A DNA stretch of 64,000 nucleotides from Nannocystis sp. Lineage in GTDB: Bacteria > Myxococcota_A > Polyangia > Nannocystales > Nannocystaceae. Under the pieces are notes generated by a model. The model searched no databases and was not told the DNA's origin. It saw nothing but the letters and a program-made list of their open reading frames with translations. Positions 42,471 through 50,026 of this stretch are shown one piece after another (the stretch's first letter is position 1; every line of letters starts with the position of its first letter). The stretch covers positions 806,001-870,000 of the forward strand of contig JADJRG010000029.1 in assembly GCA_016712315.1 (NCBI GenBank), given 5' to 3'. A program made the position numbers and the translations under genes.

Positions 42471-42912
42471 AACGTCTCGGCGAGGATCGCCGTCAGCCGG
42501 GCCACGTCGTCCTCGCTGAACGCCGCAGCGGTGTCGCTGTCCAGGTCGAGCACCCCGAGCAGCCGCCCCTCGCCGTTCACAACCGGCAGCACCAGCTCCG
42601 AGCGGGTCGTCGACGAGCAGGCGATATGGTCGGCGAACGCGTCGACGTCGGGCACGAGCTGCGGTGAACGGGTCCGCGCTGCGGCGCCGCACACACCTCT
42701 CGAGAACGGGATCACCAGGCACCCGTGCCCTCCTTGGTAGGCCCGATCTTCAGCAGATCCGGCGCGACCACTCGATAGAAGCCCGTCCAGTCCGTCAGCG
42801 GGTGCCCGTGATGGAGCTCGCAGGCCACCGTCGCCATCAGCGCGACGGTGTCGCGCTCGCCCGCGCAGAGGGCGCGGATGCTCGCTGCCAGGCGATCGTA
42901 GTCCGTCATCAT
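42455..42912 (-). pseudogene. msrC: Free methionine-(R)-sulfoxide reductase (fRMsr, GAF type) with a single-base frameshift
   Basis: The gene should encode a GAF-fold enzyme that reduces free methionine-(R)-sulfoxide. The first part (from ATG 42912) reads MMTDYDRLAA... to TDWTGFYRVVAPDLLKIGP and then runs to a stop at 42712; the rest continues one frame away with YQGGHGCLVIPFSRGVCGAA. Reading across with one extra base near 42737-42744 gives a normal protein, as if a C had been lost from GGGCCC(TACC). The three catalytic Cys fall 10 and 24 residues apart, exactly as in E. coli YebR (84/94/118). The remaining C-terminal part (SELVLPVVNGEGRLLGVLD) is intact. Either a disrupted gene, programmed frameshift or sequencing error. 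Confidence 0.8.
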
Positions 42913-42966
42913 CTCGCCGCGCCAGCATAGTCCGCGCGCGGCGCGATGAACAGCGCCGACCGATCA

Positions 42967-44580
42967 TCAACGGAGCATCAGCGCGTAGTCATACGAGAGC
43001 CCGTTGCTCGCCGACCAGTTCGCCGACGTACAGTTCGCGTTCCCGCACGTGTTCGCCGACGGCGCGAAGGTGTCCGTGCCGAAGTGCCCGTTCCCGCCGT
43101 AACAAGGCGCCCACCCCGACTGCGCCTCGGAGGCCGTACGGAACGCGCCCCCGCTGCACACCTTCCCGCTGCCGTAGTTGCCGTTGCAGCAGTAGTTCAT
43201 GTCGTGCCAGTTCCCGAGCCCGCCGCCGACGTTGTCGGACGGCGACGCCTGGATCGAGCCGATCCGATCCCCGTCAGGAGAGCCGCTCGATCCGCTCGTA
43301 CACGATCCACCCGTCGTCACGCAGCGGTTCGCGTACAACGCCGTCGACAGCCGTACCAGCCGCTCGCCCGCCCAAACGCCGGCGATGTTGCTCCCCTTCT
43401 CGGCGCCCAGCAGCACGTTGTCGCCGGCGCTCACGTGCGTCAGCATCGGCTCGGTCGTCATCTTATTAAACGCCTTCCAGCCGATCGTCGATCCTTCGGT
43501 GTGCACCATCAGCAAGATCTCCTTCGCGCCGGCGTAGCTCTTCCAGCCGACGCTCACGTGATCGGCCGTGAGCGCCGTCTGGGCCGTGCCGTGGCTGGTC
43601 CCGTCGGTCCACTTCGGGTTCCCCCACCACATCACGTGGCCGTCGGACGTGTCTAGGTTCAGCACCAGCGTCCAGCCGCCGCCGTCGATCGTCATCTCGC
43701 AGTGAGCCGCGAACGGCTCTTCGCCGCCGTCGCCGTCTGGATCGATCGTAAAGATCCCCGAGCTCGCTCCGGGATCGGCCGCCTTGATCGCCGCGCAGTT
43801 GGCCGCGATCGTACACTTCTCGCCGCTACACAGCCCGCTCGCGCAGTCCTTCGCGCCCCCGCAGCTCGCGCCCGCGTCGCAAGGATCGCAGCTCCCTCCG
43901 CAGTCGACGTCGCTCTCATCGCCGCTCTTGAGCGCGTCATCACACGCTGGCGCCTGACAGAGCGACGTGCACGCGTCGCTCTCCACATCATTGCCGTCGT
44001 CGCAGCTCTCGACCCCTGCGTGCACGCTCCCGTCGCCGCAGCTCGCCGCCACACAGCTCGCGAGGCACGCGTCCGTGTCGTCCTCGTTGCCGTCATCGCA
44101 GATCTCCCCCTCTTGCACGACCCCATCGCCGCAGCTCGCTGACACGCACGCGTTGCTGCAAGAGTCGCCGTCGTCGTCGTTCCCGTCGTCGCAGCCCTCT
44201 CCAGGCCCGAGCAGCCCGTCGCCGCAGCTCGCCGCCTTACAGCTCGACGTACACGCCGCGGTGTCGCTGTTCGCCGCCCCCTCATCGCACTCCTCGCCGG
44301 CGTCCACGATCCCGTCGCCGCAGCTCGGCGGCGTGGAGGTATCCGACTCGGACTCTCCCGTCTCGGAGCTCATCGTCGTCGACGGGCTCGATGACGAGCT
44401 CGTCGTCGCTGTCGTCGTCCCGTCGCTGCTCGACGTCACCTCTTCGGTGGTACTCACGGAGGTCGTCGACGTCGGCGCTGTCGTGCTGCTCTCCGTCGTC
44501 GCCGCTGTCCCGCCGCTGTCTCCGCTACAGGCCGCGAGCACCGCACAAGAAACGACCGCCCAAACTTGTTCCCGCCCCAT
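42967..44580 (-). CDS. Lipoprotein with Cys-rich repeats and fibrinogen-like C-terminal domain
   Basis: A 537-residue surface lipoprotein. Lipobox SCAVLAAC with SGDSGG is followed by a Thr/Ser linker (about 70 residues), then four 30-40-residue Cys repeats of type SCGDG-x-V...GE-x-CDDGN...DAC-x-x-x-C (for example SCGDGVVQEGEICDDGNEDD) and a fifth divergent one, then a fibrinogen-like domain (from NCAAIKAADPGASSGIF, with DGGGWTLVLNLDTSD and WNGNYGSG-like Cys loops near the end). Such C-terminal FReD domains bind glycans or acetylated ligands. GGGAGG (44588-44593) sits 7 bases before ATG 44580, which supports this start. Role in adhesion or recognition is inference. Confidence 0.88.
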   Translation of the reverse strand: MGREQVWAVVSCAVLAACSGDSGGTAATTESSTTAPTSTTSVSTTEEVTSSSDGTTTATTSSSSSPSTTMSSETGESESDTSTPPSCGDGIVDAGEECDEGAANSDTAACTSSCKAASCGDGLLGPGEGCDDGNDDDGDSCSNACVSASCGDGVVQEGEICDDGNEDDTDACLASCVAASCGDGSVHAGVESCDDGNDVESDACTSLCQAPACDDALKSGDESDVDCGGSCDPCDAGASCGGAKDCASGLCSGEKCTIAANCAAIKAADPGASSGIFTIDPDGDGGEEPFAAHCEMTIDGGGWTLVLNLDTSDGHVMWWGNPKWTDGTSHGTAQTALTADHVSVGWKSYAGAKEILLMVHTEGSTIGWKAFNKMTTEPMLTHVSAGDNVLLGAEKGSNIAGVWAGERLVRLSTALYANRCVTTGGSCTSGSSGSPDGDRIGSIQASPSDNVGGGLGNWHDMNYCCNGNYGSGKVCSGGAFRTASEAQSGWAPCYGGNGHFGTDTFAPSANTCGNANCTSANWSASNGLSYDYALMLR

Positions 44581-44698
44581 CAGCCGACCTCCCACACGCG
44601 TTGTGCGCGGTCATCGTATCAGTCACCGCGCCTAGGTGATCGAGCGCTCGCTCGGGTGCGAGCGCCGGAATGTCGACGATGAGCGCGTATCGAACCGC

Positions 44699-44962
44699 TC
44701 AGGTCGCCGCGAAGCGGCGGATCTCGGTGCGGAACCACTCGTCCGCCTCTTCGGTGAATCGGAAGTTCGCGCGGATATACGCCATTGTCTCCTTCTCGAT
44801 CTCCGTGTAGCTGCCGCCGTCGGTCACGGCCGCGAGCAAGCGCTTCGCGTCTGCGAGCGAGATCCGGCCGTCACCTTGCCCAGAGGTCACCGCCTCGGCG
44901 ATCTCGAGCATCTGCTTGTCGTACTTCTTGCCGTTGATGGTCTTGTAGTAGCTCTCGGACAT
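44699..44962 (-). CDS. Small conserved protein of unknown function
   Basis: An 87-residue soluble protein (start MSESYYKTINGKKYDKQML). It contains GQGDGRISLADAKRLLAAV, similar to an EF-hand-like DxDxxI loop though not a full consensus, and a Trp/Phe-rich C-terminus (FRFTEEADEWFRTEIRRF). I recall small proteins of this SESYYKTINGK type in other bacteria but cannot name a family. ATG 44962 was used; three bases earlier there is an in-frame MAPM. It is cytosolic, with no signal peptide. Confidence 0.7.
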   Translation of the reverse strand: MSESYYKTINGKKYDKQMLEIAEAVTSGQGDGRISLADAKRLLAAVTDGGSYTEIEKETMAYIRANFRFTEEADEWFRTEIRRFAAT

Positions 44963-44994
44963 GGGCGCCATCGTACATCGGCCCCCTCCCCTCG

Positions 44995-45369
44995 CTACAG
45001 TGCGTTCTGGGCCTTGATGATCAGATACTGCAACCGCGCCGTCGCCGACAGGTTCCGCAGCTCCAGCACCTCGCCGAGCGGCAAGAACACCATGTCCCCT
45101 GGGCCCAGCGGCTGGGGCGCCCCGCCGACCAGCGCCGACCCGCTCCCCTCGATCCCGATCACGATCTCTGGGAATTCCTGCTGCACGTGGCGCCCCACCC
45201 GTCCCCCAGGATCGAGCTCACACGCGAGCACCGCCGTAAATGGCGGCGCGGGCGAGCGCAGCAGGCTCCACACTTGAACCACGCCGACGCCTCCGAAGAG
45301 GTCGGCGCGGCGATCGGGCGCTGGTCTGTCCTTGAGGTCCACGGCGCGATGGTACCTCGCTGCGCTCAC
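44995..45369 (-). CDS. Cupin domain protein
   Basis: A 124-residue cupin. Conserved pieces are the first motif region ELDPGGRVGRHVQQEFPEIV (G(X)5HXH(X)3,4E is only partly met, since only one of the His is present) and the second, LGPGDMVFLPLGEVLEL (G(X)5PXG). A single domain with a weak first motif suggests an altered or missing metal site. Its start GTG at 45369 overlaps the stop TGA of the phosphatase gene (GTGA), which implies translational coupling. An internal GTG at 45342 (VDLKDRP) is an alternative start. Possible role: small-molecule binding or isomerisation. Confidence 0.72.
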   Translation of the reverse strand: MSAARYHRAVDLKDRPAPDRRADLFGGVGVVQVWSLLRSPAPPFTAVLACELDPGGRVGRHVQQEFPEIVIGIEGSGSALVGGAPQPLGPGDMVFLPLGEVLELRNLSATARLQYLIIKAQNAL

Positions 45370-46610
45370 TTCTTACGAACGAACGAGCGCTCGAAGTTCA
45401 GCGCGCCGTCGAGGTCATAGAAGATCCCCGTCATGGTGTCGCCGTCGAGCTCCACCCACATGAACCCTGGCTTCTGGTCGTCCTCCCAGTAGATCGGGTT
45501 CTTCGTGTGGTACTTGAAGTCGGTCTTCTTGGCCGCCGCGCCGGAGACGATCAGCTCCATCGCGCAGGAGGGCGACTGCTGCAGCCATTGGCGGTTGTGA
45601 TCGTGCCCGCAGAAGTACACGTCGATCTTCCCGCACATCGTCGCGTCCATAAATTTTTTCACGTTCGTGCCCGCGACCTGCGACGGGAACGAGACCCCCT
45701 CATACTTGCCCGCGTTGCCGTGCGCGCCGTTGGACAGGTACGGGTGGTGGCCGAACGCGATCTTCCACGGCGCCTCGCTCCCGGCGATCGCCGCGTCGAG
45801 CCAAGCGCGCTGCTCGTCGTAGTCGTGGTCCCACATCAGCCGCGTCGTATCGAGGCCGAAGAAGTGAGCGGGCCCGATCTCGAGGTCATACCAGCGATCG
45901 AGCATCACCCACTTGTCGCTATAGTTCGTGTACTCGATCTCGAAGTCGGCCTTGTACCAGAGGAACGAGACCAGCCCGTAGTCGTGGTTGCCCATCACCA
46001 CGTAGAACGGGAAGTCGATGTCCGCGTAGGGCTCCTCGAACTTGTCCTTAAACTGCACGTCATCGACCGCCTCGACCCCGTCGTCGTAGAAGTTATCGCC
46101 GAGATAGAGGGCGAATTCACACCCGCGCTGCGCGCACACCTGCTCGACCACGTCGGCCACCGCGTACTGCCCGTCATTCCCCTCTCCGCCGTCGCCCAGC
46201 ACCACGAAGCGCAGCGGCTCGACGTCCCCGCCGCTGTCACTGTCACTGTCGCTGTCACTGTCGCCCGTCGTCGTGCTCGTGCCGTCGCTCGTGCTTGTGC
46301 CGTCGCTCGTGCTCGTGCTCGTGCCGTCGCTCGTGCTCGTGCTCGTACCCGCGCTCGTGCTCGTGGTCTCGCTCGATGTCGAGCCCGCGCTCATACTCTC
46401 GCTGCCCGATCCAGCGCTGGTGCCCGCGCTCGTCCCGGCGCTGGTGCCGTCGCTCGCGCTCGCGCTCGTCCCAGCGCTCGTCCCATCGCTCGTGCTCGCC
46501 GTGCCGCCGCCGCTGTCATCGTCGGAGCCGCTACAGCCGCTCAGTCCGACGAGCGCGGCGATCGGCAAGGTCAGGGCGAGGGTGGTGAAGAGGGGTCGGC
46601 GTGGCATCAT
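45366..46610 (-). CDS. Purple-acid-phosphatase-like metallophosphoesterase lipoprotein
   Basis: A 414-residue lipoprotein. Signal sequence LFTTLALTLPIAALVGLSGC with lipobox, then a Ser/Thr/Gly/Asp linker of about 110 residues, ending in a SDSDSDSDSG stretch. The catalytic domain has the PAP/ACP5 motifs: VVLGDGGEGN (for GDWG-type), LGDNFYDDG, VMGNHDYG, AFGHHPYLS and CGHDHNRQW, which supply the two-metal ligands. It probably hydrolyses phosphoesters outside the cytoplasm. Of two tandem ATGs at 46610 and 46607 the first was used; the longer upstream frame is Arg-rich. The stop overlaps the cupin start. Confidence 0.88.
   Translation of the reverse strand: MMPRRPLFTTLALTLPIAALVGLSGCSGSDDDSGGGTASTSDGTSAGTSASASDGTSAGTSAGTSAGSGSESMSAGSTSSETTSTSAGTSTSTSDGTSTSTSDGTSTSDGTSTTTGDSDSDSDSDSGGDVEPLRFVVLGDGGEGNDGQYAVADVVEQVCAQRGCEFALYLGDNFYDDGVEAVDDVQFKDKFEEPYADIDFPFYVVMGNHDYGLVSFLWYKADFEIEYTNYSDKWVMLDRWYDLEIGPAHFFGLDTTRLMWDHDYDEQRAWLDAAIAGSEAPWKIAFGHHPYLSNGAHGNAGKYEGVSFPSQVAGTNVKKFMDATMCGKIDVYFCGHDHNRQWLQQSPSCAMELIVSGAAAKKTDFKYHTKNPIYWEDDQKPGFMWVELDGDTMTGIFYDLDGALNFERSFVRKK
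46230..46530 (-). repeat. Tandem Thr/Ser/Gly/Asp-coding repeats in the phosphatase linker
   Basis: Degenerate 9- to 24-base direct repeats (GTGCTCGTGCCGTCGCTC-type on the plus strand) encode TSTSDG, TSAG and (SD)n peptides. The DNA repeats are long enough to recombine, so linker length may vary. Confidence 0.8.
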
Positions 46611-46783
46611 CAGGGCACCGTTCTTCCTCAAACGAGGAGCATACGAGAACAACGCGCACAAAAGCGCCCCGGCACGATAGCGACCTCGCGCGCTCCTGTC
46701 ACCACGCCCGCGTGAATTCGCGGTCACATCCGCCCGTGCGCGATCGCCTGAGCGCCGTCGCCGAGGCCGGCGGAGGGGACCCG

Positions 46784-47521
46784 TCACCCTGCCGCCGACG
46801 CGCCCGGGATCAAGCTGGATCGAGGCGCGTCGCTCGGCACCTCAGGCGCCGCCGCCAAGTGTTGAATCACCTCGACGATCCCCTCCTCGGAGCAGCTCTG
46901 GGCGTTCCACGTCAACAGCCGCACCTGCGACCAGCCGGGGATCAGCGCCCACCGCAGCTCCTCGTGGCGGCTCCACATCGCGCCCTCGACGCCGGGCACT
47001 GGCGTCGAGCGGAACGACGGATCCATCGCCACCCGCAGCCCGATCCGCTCGTCATGCGCCGCCGCGGCCTTCGCGACCGTCGACTCCAGCGCCACCGACA
47101 AGCGCAGCCACTTCGGCTTCGTCGTCGTCGTGTCCTCGCCGCTGAAGAAGAAACCACAGCTCGCGTGCAGCGACTCCCCCAAGTACAGCGCGTGCCCGCA
47201 GGCCCGCTGCACCAGCGCCACATCCAACCCGAAGTCTCGCGGGCAGCACTCAGGGCGCGGCAGCTTCGGCGCGTACAGCCGGCACACCCCGTTGGTCTCA
47301 TCGGGCGCCCCCGAACCTGGCCCTGGCGTGTCCTTCGCGCTCTCCTTCGGGTTCGTCGGCGTCGCCGCGTACAGATCGCCGGAAGAGTCCGCTACCACCC
47401 GAGCATCCTCGGCTCCGACCACCGGCGCCGCGCTCACCTCCTTCGCCGCGGGAGCGACCTGCTGCGGGCAGCCAGTCGCGATCAAGATCGAAGACACCAG
47501 CAGGGCGGAGCGGATCCACAT
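46784..47521 (-). CDS. Lipoprotein of unknown function
   Basis: A 245-residue predicted lipoprotein. Signal sequence MWIRSALLVSSILIATGC ends in a lipobox. A Pro/Ser linker leads to a domain with five Cys (CRLYAPKLPRPECCPRDFG and ASCGFFFSG), a Trp-rich segment (MWSRHEELRWALIPGW) and no known motif. It begins 44 bases before the L,D-transpeptidase gene end and ends 173 bases before the phosphatase gene. A cell-envelope role is implied by the signal alone. Confidence 0.72.
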   Translation of the reverse strand: MWIRSALLVSSILIATGCPQQVAPAAKEVSAAPVVGAEDARVVADSSGDLYAATPTNPKESAKDTPGPGSGAPDETNGVCRLYAPKLPRPECCPRDFGLDVALVQRACGHALYLGESLHASCGFFFSGEDTTTTKPKWLRLSVALESTVAKAAAAHDERIGLRVAMDPSFRSTPVPGVEGAMWSRHEELRWALIPGWSQVRLLTWNAQSCSEEGIVEVIQHLAAAPEVPSDAPRSSLIPGASAAG

Positions 47522-47565
47522 GGCCGCCGAGATCTAGCAGTTTCGCACGAGACTCGCCACGCCGC

Positions 47566-49137
47566 TCACACCGCCTCGCCCTCGTCGTCGGTGGCGCCCG
47601 GCTCCGGCGGCTCCTCGCCAGCGTCGTCGCCCTCGTCCGCCGTGGTTGATCCCAACGGGCGCCGGCGATCCGGCAGCGGATCATCCCCGCGACGCACCCG
47701 CACTGTCGTCCCGATCGATCCCTCGTGCTCGAACACCGAGCTCCACCCAGGTGGCATCGGCGGCGAGGTCTGACCGAAGAGGAACACCGCGTCGCGCGGC
47801 GCCAAATTGATGCACCCGTGGCTGCGCCGGCGCCCCAGCGATCGATGCCAGTACGCCGTGTGGAACGCGAAGCGCTTGTAAAAATACTGCACCCACGGCA
47901 CCTCCTCGACGTAGTACGACTCGGGCTCGTCCGGCCGGTTCTCCATCTTGCCGAGCGTCAGCTTGTTACGGATCCGAAAGATCCCCCGCGGCGTCGGGTG
48001 CTTGCCCGTCCCTGTCGACACCAGCGTCACGAACAGCACCTCGTCAGGCCCGCGGCGCAGCCCGACCGTCTGCTGCACGATATCCACGTCGAGCCACACC
48101 TCCTGCGCGCCGACGCCTGGCAGCGGCGGCCCCGGATCCCACACCCGGATCTGCGACAGCTCGACGAACCCGTCCTCGCCGTCACGCCCGCCTCCGGGCA
48201 CCCGAAGCCAGCCGTCACGCCCCGGGATCGGCGTCGGATCGACCTCGAACGCCGCGTGGTAGAGGATCTCGCCGACCACCTTCGGCTTCTTCCCGCCCGC
48301 GCTGTCCCAGAGCACCGCCGGCAGCGACACCGACCACGCCGCCGCCAGCCCCGGCGGCACCGGCGACTCCGCCATCGTCCGCCCGAACAGCTCGCTCGGC
48401 TTTTGCAGCACCAGATCCAGCCCTGGCACCGCCCTGCCGTCGCGATCCACATAAATGTCGCCCACGCTCCCTCGCCGCATCACCTCCGTGAACGCGTACT
48501 GCCGGTGCGGCCCGAGCTGATCCACCGGCGCCTTGCCGGCCAGCAGATCGCGGTGGCTGCGATACCGAGGCACCGGAGCCAGCAGCTCGCCCTTTCGATC
48601 CGCCCGCGGCTTCGCGTAGATGAACGGCAGCAGCTCCCCCTCGAGCAGCCGCGGCAAGATCACCGGCGCCTCCTCGCTCGGCGTCGCGTGCCGCATGCAC
48701 ACGAAGCCCCCGCCGCTCACCTCCATCCACCCCTCCTCGCAGCCCGCGCCTTCAGCCGGCCGCAGCGCCGCGAACGAGCTCCCCGCGTCGATCCGCCCGC
48801 GCAGCTCGCTCTCCCAGCGCGGCGCGCGATAGACGACCGTCGTCCGCGGCGACACGAACACATCGAGCGGCCGCGCCTCTTCTTCCTCTTCGGGGGGCAC
48901 CTCGGCGCGCTGCGTGATCTCCTCGTCTGCGATCACGTCCGCCGTCGGCGCGCCCACGATCGCCGTCGCCGCGCTCCCCTGCGGCTGGGCGGCCGCCGCC
49001 ACCGCCGGAGCCTCTCCTGGGGGCAGCCGCGCGGGCGCCTGCTCGCTCACCTCCGGCTCACAGGCGATCCCGCACACCAACAGCGCGAGCAACCCCGCGC
49101 GCAACTTCGGCCTCGCCCCACGCATCGCCCCCTCCAT
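47566..49137 (-). CDS. L,D-transpeptidase (YkuD) lipoprotein
   Basis: A 523-residue exported enzyme that forms 3-3 cross-links or attaches proteins to peptidoglycan. Signal region RAGLLALLVCGIAC with lipobox, then an Ala/Pro linker, a large N-terminal part (about 100-340, perhaps an SH3-like or binding domain) and a YkuD domain whose active site is RRRSHGCINLAPRDA, with His440 and the catalytic Cys442; the upstream HTAYWHRSLG supplies the other conserved His. A very acidic tail ends the protein. Start ATG 49137 was preferred (49125 is also possible). Divergent from moxR-like gene by 40 bases. Confidence 0.93.
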   Translation of the reverse strand: MEGAMRGARPKLRAGLLALLVCGIACEPEVSEQAPARLPPGEAPAVAAAAQPQGSAATAIVGAPTADVIADEEITQRAEVPPEEEEEARPLDVFVSPRTTVVYRAPRWESELRGRIDAGSSFAALRPAEGAGCEEGWMEVSGGGFVCMRHATPSEEAPVILPRLLEGELLPFIYAKPRADRKGELLAPVPRYRSHRDLLAGKAPVDQLGPHRQYAFTEVMRRGSVGDIYVDRDGRAVPGLDLVLQKPSELFGRTMAESPVPPGLAAAWSVSLPAVLWDSAGGKKPKVVGEILYHAAFEVDPTPIPGRDGWLRVPGGGRDGEDGFVELSQIRVWDPGPPLPGVGAQEVWLDVDIVQQTVGLRRGPDEVLFVTLVSTGTGKHPTPRGIFRIRNKLTLGKMENRPDEPESYYVEEVPWVQYFYKRFAFHTAYWHRSLGRRRSHGCINLAPRDAVFLFGQTSPPMPPGWSSVFEHEGSIGTTVRVRRGDDPLPDRRRPLGSTTADEGDDAGEEPPEPGATDDEGEAV

Positions 49138-49177
49138 GCCATCTCCCGCGCCGCAGCGCCAAATCTCGGCGAAGCCT

Positions 49178-50023
49178 ATGCGATACTCGCCGCCGGTGCA
49201 GCAGTTCACAGGGACCCGAGAGTACATCGCCTCACCCGAGCTCGCGCGCGCGGTCGACGTCGCCGTCGCGCTGCGTCGCCCCCTCCTGGTCAAAGGTGAG
49301 CCGGGCACCGGCAAGACCCTGCTCGCTCGCGATATCGCCCGCTTCTTCGGCCGCCCCCTCGAGCGCTGGCACGTCAAGTCGACCACCAAAGCCGTCGACG
49401 GCCTCTACCACTACGACGCCGTCCGCCGCCTCCACGACAGCCGCTTCGGCGGCGAGGTCGGCGACATCGCGCGATACATCCGCCTCGGCCCGCTCGGCCG
49501 CGCCTTCCGCAGCGCCGAGCCCGTCGTCGTGCTCATCGACGAGATCGACAAGGCCGACCTCGAGTTCCCAAACGATCTCCTCCATGAGCTCGACGTCATG
49601 GAGTTCACGATCATGGAGACCAACGAGACGGTCACCGCCGCGCATCGGCCCATCATCATCATCACCAGCAACAACGAGAAGGAGCTCCCCGACGCCTTCC
49701 TCCGCCGCTGCGTCTTCCACTGGATCGACTTCCCGGATCGCGCCCTGATGACCCGGATCGTCCGCGTCCACCACCCCGACGTCGAAGATCAGCTCCTCGC
49801 CGGCGCCCTCGACGCCTTCTACGCCCTGCGCGGGGTCGAAGGCCTGCGCAAGCGCCCGAGCACCAGCGAGCTCATCGACTGGATCGCCGCCCTCCGCCAC
49901 GCCGGCATCGACCCTGCCAAGCTGCTCGGCGCCGGCATCCCCTTCCTCGGCACCTTGCTCAAGAAGGAGCAAGACTTTGAGACCGTCGATCGCCGCCTCA
50001 AGAGGGGCGCGATCGGCCGCTAA
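49178..50023 (+). CDS. MoxR-type AAA+ ATPase
   Basis: A 281-residue AAA+ chaperone ATPase. Walker A GEPGTGKT (40-47), Walker B VVLIDEIDKAD (about 117-127) and a sensor in IIIITSNNEKELPDAFLRRC are clear. MoxR ATPases work with a vWA partner to insert metals or assemble protein complexes; that partner is encoded 3 bases downstream. Two starts exist, ATG 49178 and GTG 49196 (VQQFTGTREYIAS); both retain the domain and I used the ATG. It belongs to the subgroup near CoxD-like ATPases. Confidence 0.93.
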   Translation: MRYSPPVQQFTGTREYIASPELARAVDVAVALRRPLLVKGEPGTGKTLLARDIARFFGRPLERWHVKSTTKAVDGLYHYDAVRRLHDSRFGGEVGDIARYIRLGPLGRAFRSAEPVVVLIDEIDKADLEFPNDLLHELDVMEFTIMETNETVTAAHRPIIIITSNNEKELPDAFLRRCVFHWIDFPDRALMTRIVRVHHPDVEDQLLAGALDAFYALRGVEGLRKRPSTSELIDWIAALRHAGIDPAKLLGAGIPFLGTLLKKEQDFETVDRRLKRGAIGR

Positions 50024-50026
50024 GCC

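Noticed and set aside
42915..42943. 8-bp GC-only hairpin (CGCCGCGC / GCGCGGCG) upstream of the fRMsr start
   Set aside because: In DNA this GC-rich such stems arise by chance, and it has no T-run or known motif.
42455..42970. 171-codon frame taken as a complete gene of its own
   Set aside because: Its first 70 codons are Arg/Gly-rich and do not match fRMsr; the N-terminal domain is found in the other frame, so this is the second half of a frameshifted gene.
46230..46530. Regular repeats that could suggest a CRISPR array
   Set aside because: Repeats are short, degenerate, in the reading frame of a Thr/Ser-rich linker, and have no unique spacers of constant length.
46611..46787. N-terminal extension of the phosphatase by 59 residues
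   Set aside because: The added part is Arg-rich without signal peptide features, while the ATG at 46610 starts a proper lipoprotein signal.
47725..49299. Open frame of 524 codons on the plus strand over the L,D-transpeptidase gene
   Set aside because: Arg/His/Pro-rich, no domain; the minus strand carries the catalytic SHGC motif in the expected context.
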